DNA from: an uncultured bacterium
GTDB lineage: Bacteria; Verrucomicrobiota; Kiritimatiellia; CAIVKH01
Direction of reading: 5' to 3'
Assembly: GCA_903906425.1 (NCBI GenBank)
Contig: CAIVKH010000188.1
Coordinates: 1 to 64,000 of the forward strand
DNA length: 64,000 nt
Each line of letters opens with the position of its first letter. Position 1 is the first letter of the stretch. This document shows, piece after piece, positions 26,074 to 34,580 of the stretch. The notes under the pieces were generated by a model. It was not told the DNA's origin. It did not search any database and saw nothing but the letters and a program-made list of their open reading frames with translations. Both the position numbers and the translations under genes were made by a program.

Positions 26074-27063
26074 CTAGACCGTCGCCTGCGGCATCGCCGG
26101 CAGCGGCGGAACCACGAGCGGAGCGCCGGTTGATGGCGGTAAATCGGGCGGCGCCGGCGTGGCGAGGCAGTCGCCGTCGGAGCCGAACTGGCGGAGGAAT
26201 TCGAGCGAGTAGAGACGGAAGGTTGCGCTGATCGGCAACAGCAGCGCCGCGTTGACCACCGGCACCGCGAGCAGAAAAAACGCGCAGCAGCACGTGCAGA
26301 TTCCGGTGACGAGCGTGAGCACGCCGGCGATGGTGCTGAAAAGAAAACGGACGAGAAAATAGGGAACGAAGCACAGGCCGTTGCCCGCCGTCAGCCGCCG
26401 CCAGATGCGCCAGCTTTCCGTCGCCGTCACGCGGTGCTTCCACATGATCGGCACAACGAAGTCTTCGAGTAGCAGATAAATCACGGAGACGACAAGGAGG
26501 AAAAGAATGACCAGCGGCAGCGTCACCGCGAGCGCGATGCCGGCGTGGAAATCAAAATGGTGGTGGCGTATCGCGGGCAGTGCGATGGCCAGGCCAAGCG
26601 CGAGGATCGCGAGGAAAATGAAAAACGTGATCCAGCCGAAAACGAAGCTCCACCAGAAAAGCGAATTTCCTTCGCGCCGGTATTCGTGCCACGGTTCGCT
26701 GACTTGCGCGCGGTCAAGGATGATGTTGTCCAAAAACATAAACACGCCCCGCGCCCGCAGCCACGCCAGAACCACGCTCAAAACGAAGACGATGATGAAA
26801 ACGACGACGGCGATTGAGATGATGATGGCGAGGTGTTCGCGGATGAAATGGCCCGCGGCGCTGAAGTCCGGACCGCCGCTGTGCGACTTGCCGTCCGGGA
26901 AGCTGCTGAAACTGCTGCCGCCGCCTCCGTTTTCGCCGAGCATCGCCAGCCACGCGGTGAAACCAATCGCAAACCATTTGCCGAGATTGAACGGCCGGAA
27001 CAGCCGCTGCTTCATGCCGGCAAATGCGCGCTCGAACGGCGGAAAATATGAGATGTTTGCCAT
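26074..27063 (-). CDS. Multi-pass integral membrane protein (DUF7544-like)
   Basis: A 329-residue membrane protein. The open frame extends far upstream (to 28131), but that part runs antisense to the aldo/keto reductase gene and is not real. The ATG at 27063 gives the typical start MANISYFPPFERAF followed by RLFRPFNLGKWFAIGF. About six hydrophobic segments follow, in two clusters, with a cytoplasmic-looking amphipathic stretch (DRAQVSEPWHEYRREG) and a Pro-rich C-terminus. This resembles a widespread family of uncharacterised membrane proteins (DUF7544/DUF4013-like). No catalytic residues are evident and function is unknown. It is divergent from the aldo/keto reductase at 27187. Confidence 0.75.
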   Translation of the reverse strand: MANISYFPPFERAFAGMKQRLFRPFNLGKWFAIGFTAWLAMLGENGGGGSSFSSFPDGKSHSGGPDFSAAGHFIREHLAIIISIAVVVFIIVFVLSVVLAWLRARGVFMFLDNIILDRAQVSEPWHEYRREGNSLFWWSFVFGWITFFIFLAILALGLAIALPAIRHHHFDFHAGIALAVTLPLVILFLLVVSVIYLLLEDFVVPIMWKHRVTATESWRIWRRLTAGNGLCFVPYFLVRFLFSTIAGVLTLVTGICTCCCAFFLLAVPVVNAALLLPISATFRLYSLEFLRQFGSDGDCLATPAPPDLPPSTGAPLVVPPLPAMPQATV

Positions 27064-27186
27064 GGCGGGGAGTATGCCTGATTGGCCGCGCGCGGCAACG
27101 CCGATTTTCGCGGTGACGGTCTCATCTGCTGATTGCCTTTGCCGTCCGTTGCGATAAGGTGCGCCGAAATTTTGCGAGCCACAATA

Positions 27187-28377
27187 ATGATGATTCAACG
27201 ACGAAGATTCGGCCGGACCAATTTGGAGATGCCCGTCTTTTCCTGCGGCGGCATGAGATACCAGCAAGCGTGGAACGACGATCCGATGCCGGAGATAACG
27301 AAGGAAAGTCAGGACAATCTCGAAGCCTGCATCCATCGCTCGCTCGAACTCGGCATCAATCACATCGAGACCGCCCGCGGCTACGGAACGTCCGAGGCGC
27401 AACTCGGCCGCATCCTGCCGACGCTTCCGCGCGATGAGATGATCGTGCAGACGAAAGTCGGCCCGAAGCCGACCGCCGCGGAATTCCGAAAAGTTTTCGA
27501 CCACTCGATGAGCAACCTGCGGCTCGATTATGTTGATCTGCTCGCCCTGCACGGCCTGAACACGCCGGAGCTTGTCGAGATGTCGCTGCGTCCGGGCGGT
27601 TGTCTCGATGAAGCGGAAAAATTGCGGCGCGAGGGCCGCTGCCGGTTCATCGGATTTTCCACGCACGGTTTGCTGCGCGATTTCTTTCCGGCGGTTCAAT
27701 GCGGCCGGTTCGATTACGTCAATCTGCACTGGTATTTCGTGAACGAATTCAACTGGCCCGCGATTGAAGAGGCGCGCCGCCACGACATGGGCGTGTTCAT
27801 CATCAGCCCCAGCGACAAGGGCGGAAAACTTTATGAACCGACCGAGAAGATGAAGAAGCTCTGCGAACCGATCACGCCGATCATGTTCAACAACCTCTAC
27901 TGCCTCTCGCGCGACGAGGTTCACACGCTCAGCATCGGCGTTGCGAAGCCAACGGATTTTAACGAGCACATCGGCTCGCTCGCGTGGTGGGGAACCCGCC
28001 AGGAACAGACAGCTGAGATCGCAAAGAAAATCGAGGCGGAGATGATTGCCGTGCTCGGTGAGGATTGGGTTCGCAACTGGCACGTCGGCCTGCCCGACTG
28101 GGATCACGTTCCCGGCCAGATCAACATCCACGAAATATTGCGGCTCTGGACTTACGCAAAATCGCTCGACATGATTTCATTCGGCAAGATGCGCTACAAT
28201 CTTCTCGGCCAGGCCGAGCACTGGTTCCCCGGACAGAACGCGGCAAACGTCGCCCAAGCCGATCTGCGCGCCGTGCTTGCGAAGAGTCCATTCGCCGCGC
28301 GGATCCCCGCGATTCTCGCCGAAGCCCACCAGATGCTTTTCGAAGCGCCGAAGAAACGGCTCAGCCAGTCGGAGTGA
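27187..28377 (+). CDS. Aldo/keto reductase with extended C-terminal domain
   Basis: A 396-residue aldo/keto reductase-superfamily protein. I take the ATG at 27187 ([16 protein letters not shown]) instead of the longer frame from 27133. The barrel has [12 protein letters not shown] (Glu where Asp is usual, Tyr kept), VQTKVG (Lys) and LLALHGLN (His). The C-terminal extension ([24 protein letters not shown]) matches the helical tail of a subgroup that often carries a ferredoxin-like Cys cluster; that CxxCxxC cluster is absent here. The 3' end overlaps the convergent nucleoside-hydrolase gene by 17 bases. Substrate unknown. Confidence 0.85.
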   Translation: MMIQRRRFGRTNLEMPVFSCGGMRYQQAWNDDPMPEITKESQDNLEACIHRSLELGINHIETARGYGTSEAQLGRILPTLPRDEMIVQTKVGPKPTAAEFRKVFDHSMSNLRLDYVDLLALHGLNTPELVEMSLRPGGCLDEAEKLRREGRCRFIGFSTHGLLRDFFPAVQCGRFDYVNLHWYFVNEFNWPAIEEARRHDMGVFIISPSDKGGKLYEPTEKMKKLCEPITPIMFNNLYCLSRDEVHTLSIGVAKPTDFNEHIGSLAWWGTRQEQTAEIAKKIEAEMIAVLGEDWVRNWHVGLPDWDHVPGQINIHEILRLWTYAKSLDMISFGKMRYNLLGQAEHWFPGQNAANVAQADLRAVLAKSPFAARIPAILAEAHQMLFEAPKKRLSQSE

Positions 28378-29359
28378 TTTTCGACGGGCGTTTTGGCGGG
28401 CGGCACATCAGCTCCTCGACGATCTTCTGCACCTCGCGTTCACCGTCCGCATCGAGTTCGATCAGCACGTGATTTTTCGTCGGTTCCTCGCGCCACTGGT
28501 TGGTTCCGTTTTCGAAGATGTGGTTGTAGCCCTTCGTGCGCAGGTGCCAGAACTTCGCGTCGGGCCGCACGGCGTACAGCGTCGCGACCAGATCCCAGCT
28601 CGGCCGCGTCGGCGTCTTGCCGAGATAAAGTTCGTACACGCGGCGGGCGGGATTATCTGCCGGCGTTTCGCGGAGGCATTTGCCCGTCATGATTTCTTCG
28701 CCAAGTCCCGTGAACCAGATCGTGCCCGGCCAGTCGCGGACCGCGGCCACCGTCGCCTGCGGATCGGTTTTGAAATTCCCAAACATTTTCGGATCGAGAT
28801 GCTCCGGATAGCGCCCGCCCATGCAAACCCACCGCGCGACTTTCTTGCAGATCAACTCCGGGCCCGCCAGATCGCTGAAGCCATCCGCCTTCGTCTCCAG
28901 CAGATCGCGCATGTTCGTCACATCGCCGACCGTCACGATGGTCACGCTGCCGTCCGGTTGTGCCGCGAGGATCTTCCGATAGATCTCCATCGCCGCCGGC
29001 GCGCCATCGTACGACTTGATCTTGCCGGGAAATTCCTTCGCGATCGTCTCCGCATATTTTGACCCCTGATGCGCGCCCGTTTCGCGCCCGCGCGGCACGC
29101 CGATCGGGAGGTCGGGCCGGCCGTGGTAGCGATTGATCGCCTCGACACACGGCGCGGAGAATTTGAAACGCGCGCTGCAAACCGTCGCGAGGATTTCCGC
29201 CTCGCCCGCATCAGCCATCGCGTGCAGACAGGCCAGCGCCCCCGCGTCATCGCAATCCGAATCCATGTCCGTATCGAAAATGATTTTCACCGGCGCGCCG
29301 AAAACCGGCCCGACCGCGAACAGCGCAAAAACGACTCCGCACAACAACATTCGTTTCAT
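28361..29359 (-). CDS. Secreted nucleoside hydrolase-like protein
   Basis: A 332-residue protein of the inosine/uridine-preferring nucleoside hydrolase fold. The Asp-rich calcium and ribose site is present as [17 protein letters not shown] near the N-terminus. A signal peptide ([21 protein letters not shown]) shows export, so it probably cleaves N-ribosides or a related glycoside in the periplasm. The ATG at 29359 with AGGTGA 6 bases upstream is preferred over the in-frame GTG at 29368. Exported members with this organisation are frequent in PVC bacteria. The 3' end overlaps the convergent aldo/keto reductase by 17 bases. Confidence 0.88.
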   Translation of the reverse strand: MKRMLLCGVVFALFAVGPVFGAPVKIIFDTDMDSDCDDAGALACLHAMADAGEAEILATVCSARFKFSAPCVEAINRYHGRPDLPIGVPRGRETGAHQGSKYAETIAKEFPGKIKSYDGAPAAMEIYRKILAAQPDGSVTIVTVGDVTNMRDLLETKADGFSDLAGPELICKKVARWVCMGGRYPEHLDPKMFGNFKTDPQATVAAVRDWPGTIWFTGLGEEIMTGKCLRETPADNPARRVYELYLGKTPTRPSWDLVATLYAVRPDAKFWHLRTKGYNHIFENGTNQWREEPTKNHVLIELDADGEREVQKIVEELMCRPPKRPSKITPTG

Positions 29360-29417
29360 TCGATTCACCTCGCCCGCATCCTATCCCCCACCCCGCCGCA
29401 TTCCAATTCCTCGTCAG

Positions 29418-29464
29418 TTCCAATGATTGGAAAAATGCGGCCGCGTGATTTCCAATGGTTGGAA
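29418..29464. repeat. 32-bp-phased palindrome array, locus 7 (2 copies)
   Basis: Copies at 29418-29432 (perfect) and 29450-29464 (variant ATGGTT), 32 bp apart, in the divergent gap between the nucleoside-hydrolase gene and the respiratory operon. The rest of the gap up to 29621 holds two A8 tracts (29510-29517 and 29535-29542), 25 bases apart, and nothing else I recognise. Confidence 0.95.
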
Positions 29465-29621
29465 ATTGCGCGGCGGCGCGGGGGCTGCGATATCTGGCGG
29501 CGCATTTTCAAAAAAAATCGTTGCGCGGGTTGCGAAAAAAAACTTCTGCGCTACTTTTCGGGGCTTTGTGGCTCCAAAGGTGGAACGGTGGCGGGGCCGG
29601 AAGTACAGGACGGATTTTTTT

Positions 29622-30749
29622 ATGAACAATTTTCCTGCGGTGGACCCTATCCCGCTGCCTGCGCCGGTGTGGCTGTTCAAGGCGCTTCATATCCTGACGA
29701 TGGCGCTGCATTTTTATGCCGTCGAATTGTTGATCGGCGGTTTGCTGATCGCGGTGCTGCTCAATCTGATGGGCGTCATGGGGCGCGGCAGCGCGATCTC
29801 CGGGGTGCGCCTTGGCGCGGCGGCGTCGCTGGCCAAGCGGCTGCCGATTGTGATGACATATGTGATCAATCTTGGCGTGCCGCCGCTACTTTTTTCGCAG
29901 GTGCTTTATGGGCGCGCGCTGTACACGAGCAGCGTGCTGATCGGCGCGTACTGGATCGCGGTGATCCCGATGCTGATGGCGTGCTACTGGCTGCTCTACA
30001 AGTTCAACGCGGGCGCGGAGCGCGGCAGGCCGGTGTGGTGGATCGGCGCGCTGTCGTGGCTCATCGCCGGTTCGATCGCGAAAATTCTGTCGACGAATAT
30101 GACGCTGATGCTGCGGCCGGAAGTCTGGCAGCAGATGTATTCGGCGACGGCGGGCGGGACGCATCTGCCGCCGCACGATCCGACGACGTCGCCGCGCTGG
30201 CTGTTCATGCTGGCGGGCGGGCTGGTTTTCGCGGGTTTGTGGATGGTGTGGCTGGCGGGGCATAAGCGGATCGAGATGCCGGTGCGCGAATATCTGGCCG
30301 GGCTCGGCGGAAGAGTCGCGGTGGCGGGCGTCATCGCGCAGCTCGCCGCGGGGCATTTCGTCTATCACCTGCAGCCGGCGAAGGTCCTGGCGGACATCGC
30401 GGCGAATCCGTTCTATCACCTTTCATCATTTGTGTGGATTGGCTCGGTGGCGCTGATCCTGGTTTTCGGCGCGTGGGTGGGTTTCAAGAAGGTCACGGCG
30501 TTTGCCGCGGGCTGGGTCGGGGCGACGCTCGGTTTCCTCGCGCTGGCGGGCTGGACGATCTTCCGCGATGGCGTCCGCGATTACACGCTGCTCGGAAAAG
30601 GCTACGACGTGTGGCAGCGGACGGTCGTGACGAACTGGTCGGTGGTCGGCCTGTTCCTCCTGCTGTTCGTCATCGGCCTTGGCACCATCGGCTGGCTGGT
30701 GTCGGTGATGGTCCGCGCAAAACCCGTAACGGAGAGTGTGGTCAAATGA
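29622..30749 (+). CDS. Multi-haem-type membrane subunit, CydA-like, first gene of Rieske/cytochrome b operon
   Basis: A 375-residue polytopic membrane protein with about eight to nine hydrophobic helices. The first helix carries closely spaced His (WLFKALHILTMALHFYAVE), a pattern resembling the quinol-oxidase subunit I (CydA) fold, and His/Arg near other helix ends could ligate haem. The open frame extends upstream to 29427, but the ATG at 29622 gives the expected membrane N-terminus. It overlaps the Rieske gene by ATGA, so it is translationally coupled in a four-gene respiratory operon. Family assignment to CydA-like proteins is an inference from helix patterns; location in a quinol-oxidising complex is well supported by context. 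Confidence 0.7.
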   Translation: MNNFPAVDPIPLPAPVWLFKALHILTMALHFYAVELLIGGLLIAVLLNLMGVMGRGSAISGVRLGAAASLAKRLPIVMTYVINLGVPPLLFSQVLYGRALYTSSVLIGAYWIAVIPMLMACYWLLYKFNAGAERGRPVWWIGALSWLIAGSIAKILSTNMTLMLRPEVWQQMYSATAGGTHLPPHDPTTSPRWLFMLAGGLVFAGLWMVWLAGHKRIEMPVREYLAGLGGRVAVAGVIAQLAAGHFVYHLQPAKVLADIAANPFYHLSSFVWIGSVALILVFGAWVGFKKVTAFAAGWVGATLGFLALAGWTIFRDGVRDYTLLGKGYDVWQRTVVTNWSVVGLFLLLFVIGLGTIGWLVSVMVRAKPVTESVVK

Positions 30750-31246
30750 GCGACACAAATCAGGACAACAAGATTTCACGCGGCACCGACGGGCTCTTTT
30801 CGCGGCAGGGTTTCATCCGCACCGCGCTGGGCGGCGCGGGATTGGTTTATGCGGGCGTGATCGGCTATCCGGTGTATCGCTATCTCATGTCGCCGGTCGA
30901 AAAGGCCGAGCGCGAGGGCGCGGTGACGGAGGTGACGCTCAAGGATGCGCAGAAGCTCGCGCCGGGCAGCGCGCTGATGTTCAAGTTCGCGTCGAAGCCG
31001 AGCATGTTGATTCATCACGACGACGGGACGTGGACGGCGCTGACCGCGGTCTGCACGCATCTCGGCTGCACAGTTCACTACGAGGCGGAGAACAAATGCA
31101 TCCGCTGCGCGTGCCACGGCGGCGTCTATGATCCGAAGACCGGCGGGAATGTGAGCGGCCCGCCGCCGAAGCCGCTGAAGCAATATGCAGTCACGGTCAC
31201 GGATGTCGCCGTGGTCGTTTCGAGGAAGCCACAGGAGCACGCATGA
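30746..31246 (+). CDS. Rieske [2Fe-2S] iron-sulfur protein
   Basis: A 166-residue Rieske protein of a cytochrome bc/b6f-type complex, which passes electrons from quinol at cytochrome b to a c-type haem. Cluster ligands are C103 and H105 (CTHLGC) and C121 and H124 (CACHGG); C108 and C123 should form the usual disulfide. One N-terminal membrane anchor follows SRQGFIRTAL, where the second Arg of a canonical Rieske Tat signal is Gln. The long open frame from 30434 is spurious; the ATG at 30746 overlaps the previous stop (ATGA) and has GGAG upstream. Its own stop overlaps the cytochrome b start by ATGA. Confidence 0.95.
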   Translation: MSDTNQDNKISRGTDGLFSRQGFIRTALGGAGLVYAGVIGYPVYRYLMSPVEKAEREGAVTEVTLKDAQKLAPGSALMFKFASKPSMLIHHDDGTWTALTAVCTHLGCTVHYEAENKCIRCACHGGVYDPKTGGNVSGPPPKPLKQYAVTVTDVAVVVSRKPQEHA

Positions 31247-32316
31247 AACTCCAATCCTTTTATGAATGGGCCGACGAGCGGCTCGGGCTTGCGGACATCG
31301 CGGCGTTCGCGAAGAAGAAAACCGTCCCGCTGCACAAGCAGTCGTTCTGGTATTACTGGGGCGGCATCTCGATGTTCCTCTTCATCGTGCAATGCGTCAC
31401 CGGCGTGCTGCTGCTGATGTATTACCGGCCCGGGCCGGACGCCTACGAATCGGTCCGGCAGATCACCTACGAAATGAATTTCGGCTGGCTGATCCGCTCG
31501 GTTCATTCGTGGGCCGCGACGCTGATGATCTTCGCGATCTTCGTCCACATGTTCTCCGCGTTCTTCATGAAAGCCTATCGCAAGCCGCGCGAATTCGGCT
31601 GGTGGAGCGGCATGATTCTGCTCGGCATGACGATGGTCTTCGGATTCAGCGGCTACCTGCTGCCGATGGATGACCTCGCGTACTTCGCCACGAAGGTCGG
31701 CCTCGAAATTCCGTCGGCGTTCCCCGTCATCGGCCCGAAGCTCGCGGAGATTGTGCGCGGCGGACCGGACGTCAGCGAATACACCGTGCATCGTTTCTTC
31801 GCGCTCCACGTCGTGATCCTGCCGGCATTCTTCTCCATGCTCCTCGGCTTTCATCTCTGGCTCGTCCAGAAACACGGCAACGCCACGCCGCCATGCGAAG
31901 AGGTGAAACCTCTCGCGCAGCGCAGGACCGTTCCGTTCTTCCCGAACTTCCTGATGAAGGATTTCGCGATGTGGTTTGTCGCGCTCAACGTGCTGACCGT
32001 CTTCGCGTTTCTTTTCCCGTGGGATCTCGGCCCGCAGGCCGATGTGCTGAAGCCCGCGCCGCCCGGCATTCACCCCGAATGGTATTTCATGAGCCAGTTC
32101 CAGGTCTTGAAGATCATCGGACAGTTGATCCCCGGCATGGCGGGCGAAATCTTCGGCATCGTACTTTTCACGGCCGGCTTCGTCCTCTGGTTCCTCATCC
32201 CGCTTTATGACACCTCGACCGTCAGGGGCCTGCGCGCCCGCCGCGCCACATGGTTCGGCTTGTTTGTGCTCGCCGTTCTGATCGTCACGACGGCCTGGGG
32301 CTATCTCGCCATTTAG
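31243..32316 (+). CDS. Cytochrome b of a bc-type quinol oxidoreductase
   Basis: A 357-residue full-length cytochrome b (N- and C-terminal parts in one chain). Two His pairs 14 residues apart on helices B and D ligate the two b haems (SVHSW...FVHMF; ALHVV...GFHLW). The Qo-site PEWYF motif is intact (GIHPEWYFMSQF). It has about eight transmembrane helices. With the Rieske protein it forms the quinol-oxidising core. No cytochrome c1 or f gene follows; instead the next gene encodes a CydA-like protein with one haem-c site. Start by ATGA overlap with the Rieske gene. Confidence 0.95.
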   Translation: MKLQSFYEWADERLGLADIAAFAKKKTVPLHKQSFWYYWGGISMFLFIVQCVTGVLLLMYYRPGPDAYESVRQITYEMNFGWLIRSVHSWAATLMIFAIFVHMFSAFFMKAYRKPREFGWWSGMILLGMTMVFGFSGYLLPMDDLAYFATKVGLEIPSAFPVIGPKLAEIVRGGPDVSEYTVHRFFALHVVILPAFFSMLLGFHLWLVQKHGNATPPCEEVKPLAQRRTVPFFPNFLMKDFAMWFVALNVLTVFAFLFPWDLGPQADVLKPAPPGIHPEWYFMSQFQVLKIIGQLIPGMAGEIFGIVLFTAGFVLWFLIPLYDTSTVRGLRARRATWFGLFVLAVLIVTTAWGYLAI

Positions 32317-32337
32317 AAACGGAAACAGGACACCTCC

Positions 32338-33747
32338 ATGAACTATCCCTTTTGGAACGTACCTCACATCGGCAGCGCCTGGGTCATCGGCATCATCGCC
32401 ATCTTCCACATGATGATCGCGCTCTTCGCCGTCGGCGGCGGCCTGTATCTCGTCATGGCCGAAAGCAAGGCCCTGCGCGACCACCGCGAATGGCTGCCCG
32501 TCATCCGCGACCACTCGAAATTCTTCCTCATCCTCACCGCCGTTTTCGGAACCGTATCCGGCGTTGGCATCTGGTTTGCCATCGGCCTCGCCAATCCCGA
32601 AGGCACCAGCACGCTCATCCACAACTTCGTTTTCGGCTGGGCCATTGAGTGGGTCTTCTTCATCATCGAGCTGAGCACCGCCGCGGTTTATTACTACTCA
32701 TGGAACCGCATCTCCGATTCTCTTCACGTCAAAGTCGGCTGGCTCTACGCGATCTCGTCGTTTCTCACGCTCGTCATCATCAACGGCATACTCGCCTTCA
32801 TGCTCACCCCCGGCGACCCCTGGCTCGCCGTCGCTGGCACTGGCCAGGAAGCCAGCCGCTTCTGGCAGGCCTTCTTCAACCCGACCTACTTCCCGAACCT
32901 CGCGATCCGCTGCCTCATTTGCGCGTCGCTCGCCGGCGTCTGGGCGCTCGTCACCTGCAGCCGCATCGACGGCCAGCAAAAGCCCGAACTCAAAACCTCC
33001 CTCGTGCGCTGGAGCGCAAAATGGCTGTTGCCGACCTTCATTCTGCTGCCCGCCGCGCTGCTCTGGTATCTGTGGAAAGTCCCCGAATCGCAGCGCGCCC
33101 TCTTGCAGCTCGGCGTCTCCACCATCGGCACCGGCGCCTTCACCATCGTCACCCGCGTCATGCTCATCGTCATGCTCACCTCCGTGACCATCGTCGCCGT
33201 CACCTACTTCTTCGCCCTGCGCGAGCCCCTCGAATTCAACCCCGGCCACGCCAGCGCGGTCGTCTTCCTCGCCCTCATCGCCACCGCCTCCGGCGAATAC
33301 GTCCGCGAAACCCTCCGCAAGCCCTACGTCATCGGCCAGCACATGTACTCCAACAGCGTCCGCGTCAAAGACGTTGACCGCCTCAACGCCGAAGGCTACC
33401 TCACCCGCTCCCTCTGGACCCGCAACGGCGGCGCCACCCAGCTTGAAAAAGGCGAAGCCATGTTTCGCGGCCAGTGCATGGCCTGCCACACCGTCTATGG
33501 CTACCGATCCATGAAACGCCTCATCGGCGAACGCGACCGCAAAGCCATCGAAAGCGTCCTGGCCATGCTCCACGACTACAAACCCGACTCCCCCTATCAC
33601 GCCTACATGCCCCACCTCGCCGGCACCAGGGAAGAAATCGACTCCCTCGCCGCCTACCTCGCCACCCTCAACCCCCCGCCCCCCACGGACGAAAAGGCCA
33701 AACCCAAAACCGCCGCCGCCTCCGCTCCCGCCCCGAAACGCCTGTAA
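32338..33747 (+). CDS. CydA-like membrane protein with C-terminal monohaem cytochrome c domain
   Basis: A 469-residue protein. The N-terminal 300 or so residues form about eight to nine membrane helices resembling cytochrome bd oxidase subunit I (FHMMIALFAVGGGLYLVMAE; GWAIEWVFFIIELSTAAVYYY; WNRISDSLHVKVGWLYA), with a His in helix I. After a final helix comes a cytochrome c domain with one haem site CMACH at about 380-384 and a possible Met ligand in YMPHLAG, then an Ala/Pro/Lys-rich tail. It takes the place usually occupied by cytochrome c1 as the electron exit of the Rieske/cytochrome b complex. Last gene of the operon, 21 bases after cytochrome b. Confidence 0.85.
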   Translation: MNYPFWNVPHIGSAWVIGIIAIFHMMIALFAVGGGLYLVMAESKALRDHREWLPVIRDHSKFFLILTAVFGTVSGVGIWFAIGLANPEGTSTLIHNFVFGWAIEWVFFIIELSTAAVYYYSWNRISDSLHVKVGWLYAISSFLTLVIINGILAFMLTPGDPWLAVAGTGQEASRFWQAFFNPTYFPNLAIRCLICASLAGVWALVTCSRIDGQQKPELKTSLVRWSAKWLLPTFILLPAALLWYLWKVPESQRALLQLGVSTIGTGAFTIVTRVMLIVMLTSVTIVAVTYFFALREPLEFNPGHASAVVFLALIATASGEYVRETLRKPYVIGQHMYSNSVRVKDVDRLNAEGYLTRSLWTRNGGATQLEKGEAMFRGQCMACHTVYGYRSMKRLIGERDRKAIESVLAMLHDYKPDSPYHAYMPHLAGTREEIDSLAAYLATLNPPPPTDEKAKPKTAAASAPAPKRL

Positions 33748-33760
33748 CGCACCCGCAAAC

Positions 33761-33807
33761 TTCCAATCATTGGAAGACTGCCTCCCGGCCACTTCCAATC
33801 ATTGGAA
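33761..33807. repeat. 32-bp-phased palindrome array, locus 8 (2 copies)
   Basis: Two perfect copies, 33761-33775 and 33793-33807 (both centre C), 32 bp apart, starting 14 bases after the stop of the respiratory operon. It forms the left edge of a gene-free repeat island. Confidence 0.95.
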
Positions 33808-33986
33808 AAACAGAACCTTGTACGGTCTACACCCTCCAGGGTGCCTTCCGGGCACGCCAAAGTGTGCGCGCCAAGCATCATTTCCGGACATCAAGGCGAT
33901 CTTCTCCGCCGCCGCAGACTTCCAAAATACCGCCGCAGCAACCCGCTTTCGTGGCCTGCCTTTCTTCTGTCGCGACGCACCGTCTT

Positions 33987-34349
33987 GAAATACCGCCCCG
34001 GAATGATGCCGGGCCGGCGCAGAATGATTCCGGGCCCGCCCATCGTCTCGAAATACCGGCCCAGAATGAATCCGGGCCGGCGCAAAATGATTCCGGGCCG
34101 GCCCATCGCCTTGAAATACTGGCCCAGAATGAATCCGGGCCGGCGCAGAATGATTCAGGGCCGGCCCATCAACTCGAAATACCGGCCCAAAATGAATCCG
34201 GGCCGGCCCATCAACTCGAAATACCGGCCCAGAATGAATCCGGGCCGGCGCATCAACTCGAAATACCGGCCCAGAATGAATCCGGGCCGGCGCAGAATGA
34301 TTCAGGGCCGGCCCATCAACTCGAAATACCGCGACGGAATGAATCCGGC
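33987..34349 (+). repeat. Modular tandem repeat built of 21-bp units (63- and 42-bp periods)
   Basis: The phrase GAAATACCG/T starts at 33987, 34050, 34113, 34176, 34218, 34260 and 34323, giving periods 63, 63, 63, 42, 42 and 63. The 63-bp unit splits into three 21-bp modules sharing GGCCGG-type cores and AGAATGA, and the 42-bp units lack one module. Because 21 is a multiple of three, several frames stay open through the array; I do not regard any as a gene. The stretch 33808-33986 before it holds two small hairpins (around 33829-33856) and no gene. Confidence 0.9.
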
Positions 34350-34442
34350 CGGGGGCACCGAACCCACCGGAACTTACTCGCGACTTAGCGGCCTGGACCC
34401 CGTCGCGACGCTGAGCATAGAGAAAGCCTGACCGCGCGCTTC

Positions 34443-34508
34443 AAGGAGTGGCGACATTCCTGTCGCCATCGGAATGAAGATTGGGCGACAAGAATGTCGC
34501 CCCTCCTT
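34443..34508. repeat. Long inverted repeat (25-base arms), second palindrome family
   Basis: Arms at 34443-34467 and 34484-34508 are near-perfect reverse complements around a 16-base loop. Each arm is itself a palindrome of the form GGCGACATTC-TGTCGCC. It could form a very stable hairpin or cruciform. No T-run follows on either strand, so it is not a standard terminator. It lies in the gene-free island between the respiratory operon and the GH97 gene. Confidence 0.85.
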
Positions 34509-34527
34509 GCGCGTCTCCACTTCCGCT

Positions 34528-34574
34528 TTCCAATCATTGGAAGGAGGCGCTTGGGTAACTTCCAATGATTGGCA
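34528..34574. repeat. 32-bp-phased palindrome array, locus 9 (2 copies)
   Basis: Copies at 34528-34542 (perfect) and 34560-34574 (variant ending GGCA), 32 bp apart, ending 7 bases before the GH97 stop codon. It forms the right edge of the repeat island. Confidence 0.95.
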
Positions 34575-34580
34575 ATTGCG

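Noticed and set aside
27064-28131. N-terminal extension of the membrane protein gene to 28131
   Set aside because: The extension is antisense to the aldo/keto reductase; homologous-looking sequence begins at the ATG at 27063.
31126-32622. 498-codon minus-strand frame opposite the cytochrome b gene
   Set aside because: Acidic low-complexity shadow; cytochrome b on the plus strand has all expected motifs.
33474-34431. Open frames across the 21-bp-module repeat encoding basic or Pro/Ser-rich repetitive proteins
   Set aside because: Repeat length is a multiple of three, so several frames on both strands stay open automatically. There is no credible start or ribosome-binding site, and the frames also cross palindrome arrays or the cytochrome gene.
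34443-34508. Long hairpin as a rho-independent terminator
   Set aside because: It is far from the respiratory operon stop, lacks a T-run on either strand and has palindromic arms typical of a dispersed repeat.
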